6,731 bases of DNA, taken from assembly GCA_964443315.1 (NCBI GenBank), contig CAYUCP010000039.1, positions 1 to 6,731 on the forward strand, given 5' to 3'. This document shows positions 1 to 5,320 of the stretch, piece by piece. This DNA comes from JAGOTP01 sp964443315. Lineage in GTDB: Bacteria; Patescibacteriota; Patescibacteriia; 2-12-FULL-60-25. A model generated the notes under the pieces. That model made no database searches and was not told the DNA's origin. It was given only the letters and a program-made list of their open reading frames with translations. A program made the position numbers and the translations under genes. How positions within the stretch are numbered: position 1 is the first letter of the stretch; every line of letters starts with the position of its first letter.

Positions 1-124
1 GAAGAGCATTTCCCAGAGTTGTCCCGTAGCCTTGCGCACATGGTTCCACAACCAGCACCCCCTCATGTGGGCGGTCGCCACGCATGAATTGAATTTTGTT
101 GGGTAGCAAAAGGGGTTCCAACAT
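1..124 (-). CDS. rpoA: RNA polymerase alpha subunit, N-terminal fragment (cut by window edge)
   Basis: This is the start of the alpha subunit of RNA polymerase, which dimerises to nucleate assembly of the core enzyme. Only the first 41 codons are inside the window; the rest lies beyond the left edge. The fragment has the conserved opening of the alpha N-terminal domain: a short strand with LLLPNKI at residues 5-11, then GVLVVEPC at 22-29 and the hallmark GYGTTLGNAL at 32-41, which in the family runs on into the RR(V/I)LLSS helix at the dimer interface. The ATG lies 19 bases after the rpsD stop, the usual alpha-operon order. There is no Shine-Dalgarno; the 19-base spacer is pyrimidine in all but one position. 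The gene is too short here to judge the C-terminal domain. Identification rests on the GYGTTLGNAL motif and the position after rpsD. Confidence 0.93.
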   Translation of the reverse strand, partial: MLEPLLLPNKIQFMRGDRPHEGVLVVEPCAQGYGTTLGNAL

Positions 125-143
125 AAGTGGGAAAGAAGAGGGA

Positions 144-761
144 TTATTGACGCGAATAGAACTCAACAATGAGCTTGACGTCGAATGGTTGCTGCAAATC
201 CTGACCAGCAGGAACAGCCGTTACTTGCGCTGCAAATTCTGCAGGGCGCACAGAGACCCACGAAGAAGAGTCCTTCTTTGCCAAGACTTCTTCGATCCCC
301 TTCCATAACCCTTTCTGACGCTTATTCTCACGCAACGCAATTGTATCACCAACCGCGACACGATACGAAGGGATGTTTACCTTCTTTCCGTTCACCGTGA
401 AGTGAGCGTGAGAGACCGCTTGGCGAGCCGCCGCGCGTGTCTTTGCAAAACCGGCTCGGTACACCAAGTTATCCAAGCGACGCTCGAGTAACGAAATGAG
501 TGTTTCACCGGAGTTTCCACGCTTGGAAACAGCTTCGTCGAACAAATTGCGGAACTGGCGCTCACTCAAAGCGTAAATGCGCTTCGCCTTCTGCTTTTCG
601 CGGAGCTGCTTTCCGTAGTCGGTAAGACGGGTACGGCTGGTTGGACCATGGACACCTGGACCGTATGGACGGCGGGCCATGCTCTTTGAGTGCGCAGAAC
701 GGTCTGAGAGAGGAATTCCTTCGCGGCGAGAATGTTTCGCCAAAATCTTTAACGTCTTCAT
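144..761 (-). CDS. rpsD: 30S ribosomal protein uS4, zinc-free form
   Basis: uS4 is a primary 16S rRNA-binding protein that nucleates 30S assembly; in many bacteria it also represses its own operon. The 205-residue length is normal. The N-terminal part has SRREG (11-15) and RRPYGPGVHGP (30-40). The middle has YGKQLREKQKAKRIYALSERQF (split across 49-70), typical of the family. The S4 RNA-binding domain begins near residue 91 with LLERRLDNLVYRAGFAKTR and includes VNGKKVNIPSYRV (123-135). The C-terminus ends in the standard LIVEFYSR. The four cysteines of the zinc-binding form are absent: by alignment from memory they correspond to Ala8, Ser11, Ser22 and Ser27. The gene starts 22 bases after the rpsK stop and precedes rpoA. 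There is no Shine-Dalgarno; the start is preceded by TTCTTTT. Confidence 0.97.
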   Translation of the reverse strand: MKTLKILAKHSRREGIPLSDRSAHSKSMARRPYGPGVHGPTSRTRLTDYGKQLREKQKAKRIYALSERQFRNLFDEAVSKRGNSGETLISLLERRLDNLVYRAGFAKTRAAARQAVSHAHFTVNGKKVNIPSYRVAVGDTIALRENKRQKGLWKGIEEVLAKKDSSSWVSVRPAEFAAQVTAVPAGQDLQQPFDVKLIVEFYSRQ

Positions 762-783
762 AAAAGAATATGGATGTTAGACG

Positions 784-1248
784 TTAGATGCGACGCGCGC
801 GAGGTGGGCGGCATCCGTTATGAGGAACTGGGGTCACGTCCTTGATCGTAAGCACGTTCAGGCCGTTGGCGTTCAAAGCGCGGAGAGCGCCTTCACGACC
901 CTGACCAGGACCAGTGATGTAGACGTTTACATCCTTCAACCCAGAATCCTTAATTTTTTCTACCAAGTCGCGAACGATGACGGACGCGGCGTATGGGGTA
1001 GACTTTTTTGGACCACGGAAGCCTGCGACACCAGCGCTCCCCCAACCGATGACGTTGCCGTTCATGTCGGTGGCAGTGATGATGGTGTTATTAAACGTGG
1101 CCTGAATGAAGACCTTACCCTGTGAAATCTGTGGGCGGTTCTTCTTGGCACCTGTCTTCTTGGATTTGGACTTAACGGTCTTGTCTGCCTTAGCGGACTT
1201 CTCCGCAGGCTCAGTAGAGGACGTCAAGTTCTTGGCTTCATCGGACAT
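784..1248 (-). CDS. rpsK: 30S ribosomal protein uS11 with N-terminal basic extension
   Basis: uS11 sits on the platform of the small subunit, next to the mRNA exit region where Shine-Dalgarno pairing takes place. The core is unmistakable: FIQATFNNTIITATDMNG (about 47-64), GWGSAGVAGFRGPKKSTPYAA (split across 68-88), ITGPGQGREGALRAL and the C-terminal DVTPVPHNGCRPPRARRI. At 154 residues it is about 25 longer than the common 129-residue form. The extra length is an N-terminal tail (roughly residues 1-37) rich in Lys, Ser, Ala and Glu, probably disordered. The ATG at 1248 is the first in-frame start after the rpsM stop, 33 bases away. A shorter start is not obvious, because no Met lies between residue 1 and the core. 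There is no Shine-Dalgarno before the start. Confidence 0.97.
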   Translation of the reverse strand: MSDEAKNLTSSTEPAEKSAKADKTVKSKSKKTGAKKNRPQISQGKVFIQATFNNTIITATDMNGNVIGWGSAGVAGFRGPKKSTPYAASVIVRDLVEKIKDSGLKDVNVYITGPGQGREGALRALNANGLNVLTIKDVTPVPHNGCRPPRARRI

Positions 1249-1281
1249 AGACTGTCGTGAGGTCTAGAAATGAGGGATGGA

Positions 1282-1668
1282 TTATGTCTTTTCAAGCTTG
1301 CGCTTACCGGATCCCATCGTCTTGCGGACGTTACCGCGAACGGTGCGGGAGTTGGTGACAGTGCGCTGACCACGAACGGGAAGGTTCTTGATGTGGCGAG
1401 AACCACGGTAGGAACCGATTTCCTTCAAACGCTTGATGTGTGAGAGAACTTCGCGGCGAAGGTCACCTTCGACACGGTGGTTCTTTTCAACTTCATCACG
1501 GAGCGTGTTCGCCTGAGCTTCGGTCAAGTCTTTGACACGAATGTCAGGAGAGACCTTGGTGGTGGCGAGAATCTTCTTTACCGTTGCTGGACCAATTCCG
1601 TAGATGTAGGTCAGAGCAATTTCGACGCGCTTCGCGCTCGGGAGGGTGACGCCTGCAATACGAGCCAT
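1282..1668 (-). CDS. rpsM: 30S ribosomal protein uS13
   Basis: uS13 is in the head of the small subunit. It forms a bridge to the large subunit, and its basic C-terminal tail reaches the P-site tRNA. The 128 residues begin with MARIAGVTLPSAKRVEIALTYIYGIG, the standard helix-two-turns-helix start (written here over residues 1-26, key residues RIAGV and YGIG). They carry the family signature GSYRGSRH followed by LPVRGQRTVTNSRT at about residues 86-109. The tail (RGNVRKTMGSGKRKLEKT) is basic as expected. The length is slightly above the usual 118-125. The gene starts only 6 bases after the rpmJ stop, so coupled translation is likely. No Shine-Dalgarno is present, and the six-base gap leaves room only within rpmJ, whose last codons do not supply one. 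Confidence 0.97.
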   Translation of the reverse strand: MARIAGVTLPSAKRVEIALTYIYGIGPATVKKILATTKVSPDIRVKDLTEAQANTLRDEVEKNHRVEGDLRREVLSHIKRLKEIGSYRGSRHIKNLPVRGQRTVTNSRTVRGNVRKTMGSGKRKLEKT

Positions 1669-1674
1669 AATGGA

Positions 1675-1791
1675 TTAGCCTTGACGCTGCTTATGTTTAG
1701 GATTCTTCGCACAGATAACATGCACCCGCCCTTTTCGGCGGATCACCTGACAATCGCGGCAGATGGATTTCACAGAGGACCGTACCTTCAT
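1675..1791 (-). CDS. rpmJ: 50S ribosomal protein bL36, zinc-binding form
   Basis: This 38-residue gene is small enough to be missed by length-filtered gene callers. The protein starts MKVRSSVKSICRDC and ends KNPKHKQRQG, matching bL36, a late-assembling large-subunit protein that binds 23S rRNA. The zinc ligands are all present: Cys11, Cys14, Cys27 and His33 (C-x2-C-x12-C-x5-H). It is therefore the zinc-containing form, in contrast to the zinc-less uS4 further along the same operon. The core VIRRKGRVHVIC is well conserved, and the protein is one residue longer than the usual 37. It lies between infA (19 bases upstream) and rpsM (6 bases downstream), the classical position. The start is preceded by ATATTTT rather than a Shine-Dalgarno. 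Confidence 0.96.
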   Translation of the reverse strand: MKVRSSVKSICRDCQVIRRKGRVHVICAKNPKHKQRQG

Positions 1792-1810
1792 AAAATATGT
1801 ATTTCGTGGG

Positions 1811-2044
1811 CTATAATCTATAGGTGATTCGACCTTTTGTCAAATCGTAAGGGGTCATTTCTACCTGAACTTCGTCTCCTGGAGTGAGACGGATGCGGTT
1901 CAGACGCATTTTGCCAGACAGATGGCACAGAATGACCTGACCATTCTCCAATTTTACACGGAACGTCGTAGCAGGAAGATTTTCGATCACCTCACCCTTC
2001 ACCACGACGAAATCGCGGTTAGCGGCAGTTTGGTGAGCGGCCAT
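1811..2044 (-). CDS. infA: Translation initiation factor IF-1
   Basis: IF-1 is an S1/OB-fold protein that occupies the ribosomal A site during initiation and helps IF-2 and IF-3. The 77 residues include VVVKGEVIENLPATTFRV (13-30), LENGQVILCHLSGKMRLNRIR (split across 32-52), LTPGDEVQVEM and the terminal PYDLTKGRITYRL, all typical of the family. The N-terminus is about five residues longer than the 72-residue form. The gene heads the ribosomal cluster here: the neighbour upstream is a transporter gene ending 82 bases away. A sigma-70-like promoter lies in that gap. The start codon is preceded by TTTCTCCT, which is not a Shine-Dalgarno. The stop is TAG, embedded in an AT-rich stretch that may also hold an internal promoter for rpmJ. 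Confidence 0.97.
   Translation of the reverse strand: MAAHQTAANRDFVVVKGEVIENLPATTFRVKLENGQVILCHLSGKMRLNRIRLTPGDEVQVEMTPYDLTKGRITYRL
1815..1843 (-). promoter_or_regulatory. Possible internal promoter at the 3' end of infA
   Basis: Reading the minus strand, a perfect TTGACA (1838-1843) is followed after 17 bases by TAGATT (1815-1820), or after 15 bases by TATAGA (1817-1822). Transcription would begin shortly before the rpmJ ATG at 1791. The TTGACA encodes Leu-Thr of the conserved IF-1 ending PYDLTKGRITYR, so coding constraint alone could explain it. The -10 options each match 4 of 6 consensus bases. This is a low-confidence candidate. Confidence 0.27.
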
Positions 2045-2101
2045 AGGAGAAACGTGAGAACATGAGAAGAATAAATGGGTTACAGGGAAAAAATTAAGCT
2101 A

Positions 2102-2130
2102 AAAATACAGGATTCAGACCGGCTTGTCAA
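2102..2130 (-). promoter_or_regulatory. Sigma-70-type promoter for the infA-rpoA operon
   Basis: On the minus strand a perfect -35 box TTGACA (2125-2130) is separated by the optimal 17 bases from TATTTT (2102-2107; 4 of 6 matches to TATAAT). It lies in the only sizeable gap before infA and would give a leader of about 50 bases. The -35 box contains the TGA stop codon of the upstream transporter gene. No terminator stem-loop is visible between that stop and infA, so read-through from the upstream genes may add to initiation here. Confidence 0.55.
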
Positions 2131-3347
2131 AGAGAGGCTGGGGATGGATCTTGGCGGCCGGACTCGATATCTTGCTGGCGGATGGGGAGCAAAAACAGCA
2201 CAACCAAGCACAAAACAACGCAGAGAGCGTAGACATACCGTGGATCACGAAGCGCTAAGGCTCCAGACAAGAGCAGAAAGGGTATATCCAAAATCGCTTT
2301 TAGAACGTAGAGGTTGGACAAGGTTGTAGCGCGGCTTCGAGACTGGATCCGACGATTCATGGCATGAGCAAATACCGGCTCTCGGGCACTACTCGCCAAA
2401 ATCCCAAGGAGAGAGCCGATGTAGATAGGGAACGGATGTCGTATAAGGATCGCGAGCAATAATCCCCCCACCGAGAGCCAAACCGTAGCAGATAAAAGAC
2501 GAATGGGTCCAAACCACTTCTCCAGACGATCCGTGTACCAATTGGAGACGAACACCAGAGAGTGAAATAGAAAATAGAACAGGGATAGCCAACGAAGATC
2601 GATCTGGATCGTATCCCCGAGATAGATCTGATAGGCACGCCACAACAAGAAGCTGACGATAAAGATAAAAATCTTATTTAGAGCAGCTCGAAGGAGAAAG
2701 GGATCCTGACGAATGGTCCGAATGCTCTCCGCGTAAATCCCCTCCTCTTCTTTGAGCACCTCACGTGTGTGCTTTGGTTCAACCAAGCGAAGCAGGAGAA
2801 TAAATGATACGATCTGCGCCAAGATATCGATTCCGATAACGATCTGAAACTGTCGTTCGAGTAGGTCTTTGGCGATCCAAGCTCCAAGGGGCGGGAAGAC
2901 GATCTTCATGATGTGACGAGCGGCTTGGAGACGCCCATTCTGCTTCGTCATCCCCTGCTCTTCCCCTAATTCCTTGAGACCATCGTAGAGAATTGCTTCT
3001 TCCGTACCAGAAAAGCAAGAAAACGCGAAGGACAGGAGAGTGATTTGAAAAGCGAATTGCCAAAACCCTTGAGCAACGAACATGAAGAGAGTAGCCACAC
3101 TCGTCAGAACCGCACCAAGCAACATGGTGCGCTTACGACCAAAGCGATCCGCGAGGTACCCGGTTGGAATTTCAAAAAGAAGTGTTCCAATGGACCACGC
3201 AATGCTGAGGTAGAAAATCTGATCCACACGAACACCGCGCTGAAGGTAGAACAGGGCAATAATCGCATTCAGCGCCTTCAGCTCCATGAAGGCGCGCGCC
3301 CAAAAGAGCAAACGCGGATTTTGCTTGAGACGCGCAACACGATCCAT
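2127..3347 (-). CDS. Major facilitator superfamily (MFS) transporter
   Basis: This is a 406-residue inner-membrane secondary transporter, a usual size for 12 helices. The loop between helices 2 and 3 has the MFS motif A, GYLADRFGRKR (63-73), preceded by FEIPT; Asp67, Arg68 and Arg71 are the conserved charges. A second stretch, SGTEEAILYDGLKELGEE (113-130), matches a subgroup of drug-export-like MFS proteins. A charged central loop lies at about 189-217 between the two six-helix halves, and the second half has a degenerate repeat of motif A (WYTDRLEKWFG, 270-280). The substrate cannot be read from sequence; efflux of a small molecule is only a guess from the subgroup. The ATG is 3 bases after the alaS stop, so co-transcription and coupled translation are likely. 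A weak AAGG sits 8 bases before the start. The stop is TGA, the only one in the window. Confidence 0.88.
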   Translation of the reverse strand: MDRVARLKQNPRLLFWARAFMELKALNAIIALFYLQRGVRVDQIFYLSIAWSIGTLLFEIPTGYLADRFGRKRTMLLGAVLTSVATLFMFVAQGFWQFAFQITLLSFAFSCFSGTEEAILYDGLKELGEEQGMTKQNGRLQAARHIMKIVFPPLGAWIAKDLLERQFQIVIGIDILAQIVSFILLLRLVEPKHTREVLKEEEGIYAESIRTIRQDPFLLRAALNKIFIFIVSFLLWRAYQIYLGDTIQIDLRWLSLFYFLFHSLVFVSNWYTDRLEKWFGPIRLLSATVWLSVGGLLLAILIRHPFPIYIGSLLGILASSAREPVFAHAMNRRIQSRSRATTLSNLYVLKAILDIPFLLLSGALALRDPRYVYALCVVLCLVVLFLLPIRQQDIESGRQDPSPASL

Positions 3348-3350
3348 AGG

Positions 3351-5246
3351 TTAGACCTTTGGACCTGCCACCGTTGCTTTGATACGACGTACACCGGCTG
3401 ACACTGCTTCTTCTTTTTGGATCTTAAAGGAACCGAGCTCGCCGGTATGCTCGACGTGAGGGCCACCACAGATTTCTTTACTGAAGTAGCCACGAGCTTC
3501 GTCACCGACTGAGTACACTTTAATCTTGCCGCCAACCTGAGCGTACTTGTCCTCGAAGTAGCCAAGAGCACCCGCCAACTTCGCTTCTTCGGTCGTATGC
3601 TCAGCACAGGTCACTGCAAAATCTTTTTCAATCGCTTCGTTGACCTGACGTTCGACTTCAGCCACTTCTTGATCGGTCATCTTTTGTGGATGCGAGAAAT
3701 CGAAACGAAGACGCTCAGCAGTGATGTTTGACCCTTTTTGCTGAACGTGATCACCGAGAACGTTTTTCAATGCGCGATGAAGCAAGTGCGTTGCCGTGTG
3801 GAGACGTGTCGTTTCAGCAGATTGGTCAGCAAGACCACCTTTGAACGCGCCTGCAGAAGCCGTACGGGAAAGCTCTTGGTGTTTCTTGAACTCTGCTTCG
3901 AAGGCATCACGATCAACCTTCAACCCCTTCTCGAGAGCGAACTCTTCTGTCAATTCCCAAGGAAACCCATAGCTCGAGAAGAGCAAAAACGCCTGCTCAC
4001 CCGTCAAAGAACCACCCTGAATCATGCGTTCGGCTTCGCGCAAACCTTTCTCAACGGTTTTAGAGAACTTCTCTTCTTCTTTCGCAACTTCGCCAAGAAT
4101 GAAATCTTTTTTCGCAGCAAGCTCCGTGTAGTGATCAGAGAAGGTATCAATCACGATGCCAGCAACGGTAGCCGCAAACGTGGTTACACCCAAGCGACGT
4201 CCCTCGCGAATAGCGCGACGAAGCAAGCGGCGGACGACGTAGCCCTGACCAACGTTTGATGGGACAACGCCACGTGGATCACCGATGATAAAGACCGCAG
4301 CACGAATGTGATCGGCAACGATGCGGAATGCACGCGTTACACTCGGATCAGTGCCGTAGGCTTTTCCGGAGAACGATTCGAGCTTCGCGATAATCTGTGC
4401 CAACGCATCCGTGCGGAAGACGTCAGGATCATTATTCAGTGCAGCCAAAATACGCTCCAAACCACCACCAAAATCGACGTTTGGCTGAGGGAGTTTTTCA
4501 AAACCAGAGTCCGTCTTCCGATATTGCATGAAGACGTTGTTGCCGATTTCGAGGAAACGACCACAGTCACAATTCACGTGACAAGGCTCATTCGCCCATT
4601 GAGAATGCTCGTGAAGCTTGCGTTCAGCACCAAAGTCCCAGAACATTTCGGTGTCTGGTCCACCTGGCTCGCCGACCGGCATCTTGGCTGGCACACCTGC
4701 ACGCGACCACCAGTTCTTTTTTTCTGGGAAATAAAATATTCTCTGCCCAGGCAGCATGCCTTCGCGCTCAGAGTCTTCACCGATCTCGGCCGTGATCCCC
4801 TTTTTTGCAAAGAGATCCTGCCAAAGTTTCGCTGCTTCTTCGTCACGAGGAATACCCAGCTCATCATTCCCACGGAAGACCGTTACATAAAAACGAGATG
4901 GGTCGAGTTTTAATTCATCGAACAAAAACGAGAACATCCAAGTGATCTGCTCCGTCTTGAAATAGTCGCCGAGCGACCAGTTCCCGAGCATTTCAAAAAA
5001 TGTCGTGTGGCGATTGTCCCCCACTTCTTCGATATCTTGCGCGCGGAAGCACTTCTGAGAATCGACCAAACGCTTGCCTTGTGGATGCGGCTGACCGAGC
5101 AGATAGGGAACCATCGGCTGCATGCCGGAGCCGGTAAACAAGGTCGTCGGGTCGTTTTCTGGAAGGAGAGACGCCGAAGGCAGGACCGTATGGCCCTGCT
5201 GTTCAAAGAAGCGAAGATAGGCTGAACGTAGCTCAGAAAGCGTCAT
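3351..5246 (-). CDS. alaS: Alanyl-tRNA synthetase, short form without beta-barrel and C-Ala domains
   Basis: The enzyme attaches alanine to tRNA-Ala in the cytoplasm and removes mischarged Ser or Gly. The class II catalytic core is at residues 1 to about 240, with motif 2 as RHTTFFEMLGNWSLGDYFK (79-97) and motif 3 as GGGLERI (260-266). The helical tRNA-recognition region follows (ADHIRAAVFIIGD at 311-323, GYVVRRLLRRAIREG at 335-349). The editing domain occupies about 480-625, with zinc ligands His483, His487, Cys593 and His597. The usual beta-barrel between these last two regions is missing: residues 455-483 go from KKHQELSR almost directly to LHTATH. The protein ends just after GVRRIKA, so the DHHA1/C-Ala region (about 170 residues or more) is also gone. 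The total of 631 compares with about 875 in E. coli. The start at 5246 gives the normal MTLSELRSAYLRFFEQQGH opening; no Shine-Dalgarno is present. The form is complete, not broken, and is the type I associate with CPR bacteria. Confidence 0.96.
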   Translation of the reverse strand: MTLSELRSAYLRFFEQQGHTVLPSASLLPENDPTTLFTGSGMQPMVPYLLGQPHPQGKRLVDSQKCFRAQDIEEVGDNRHTTFFEMLGNWSLGDYFKTEQITWMFSFLFDELKLDPSRFYVTVFRGNDELGIPRDEEAAKLWQDLFAKKGITAEIGEDSEREGMLPGQRIFYFPEKKNWWSRAGVPAKMPVGEPGGPDTEMFWDFGAERKLHEHSQWANEPCHVNCDCGRFLEIGNNVFMQYRKTDSGFEKLPQPNVDFGGGLERILAALNNDPDVFRTDALAQIIAKLESFSGKAYGTDPSVTRAFRIVADHIRAAVFIIGDPRGVVPSNVGQGYVVRRLLRRAIREGRRLGVTTFAATVAGIVIDTFSDHYTELAAKKDFILGEVAKEEEKFSKTVEKGLREAERMIQGGSLTGEQAFLLFSSYGFPWELTEEFALEKGLKVDRDAFEAEFKKHQELSRTASAGAFKGGLADQSAETTRLHTATHLLHRALKNVLGDHVQQKGSNITAERLRFDFSHPQKMTDQEVAEVERQVNEAIEKDFAVTCAEHTTEEAKLAGALGYFEDKYAQVGGKIKVYSVGDEARGYFSKEICGGPHVEHTGELGSFKIQKEEAVSAGVRRIKATVAGPKV

Positions 5247-5288
5247 ATAAAATCAGAAACAGAGTAATGGGTTTCTCGTTAGGCGGCA

Positions 5289-5316
5289 AGCCAGAAGAGG
5301 AGCCTCTCTTCCGGCT
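5289..5316 (-). terminator. Stem-loop just after the GAF-like gene, no U-run
   Basis: Four bases after the TAG stop of the GAF-like gene the minus strand can form an 11-base-pair stem: AGCCGGAAGAG pairs with CTCTTCTGGCT, with one G-U pair and a six-base loop (AGGCTC). It is followed by TTGCCGCC, so the U-run of a standard intrinsic terminator is missing. It could be a U-less terminator, a partial attenuator before alaS, or a 3' end that protects the upstream mRNA. The structure is seen in the sequence; the role is inferred. Confidence 0.45.
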
Positions 5317-5320
5317 GTTA

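Noticed and set aside
1812..1817. TATAAT on the plus strand
   Set aside because: No suitable -35 box was found at the right distance and there is no plus-strand gene; it falls at the AT-rich end of infA.
2045..2126. Terminator after the MFS gene
   Set aside because: The region has T-runs on the minus strand but no stem that pairs convincingly before them.
2127..2129. Recoding of TGA as glycine (code 25, as in some CPR lineages)
   Set aside because: TGA occurs only as the MFS stop. With recoding, in-frame TGA codons would be expected inside genes, and none are seen; the transporter is already full length.
3738..4259. Plus-strand open frame of 173 codons
   Set aside because: It is antisense to the well-conserved editing and tRNA-recognition parts of alaS; the translation shows no recognisable domain and there is no start signal.
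4308..4913. Plus-strand open frame of 201 codons
   Set aside because: It lies entirely opposite the alaS catalytic domain, which is strongly supported; the predicted protein looks like a shadow translation.
5261..5289. Possible alaS promoter (TTGCCG, 17 bases, TACTCT on the minus strand)
   Set aside because: The -10 matches only 3 of 6 consensus positions and the -35 overlaps the stem-loop; too weak to call.
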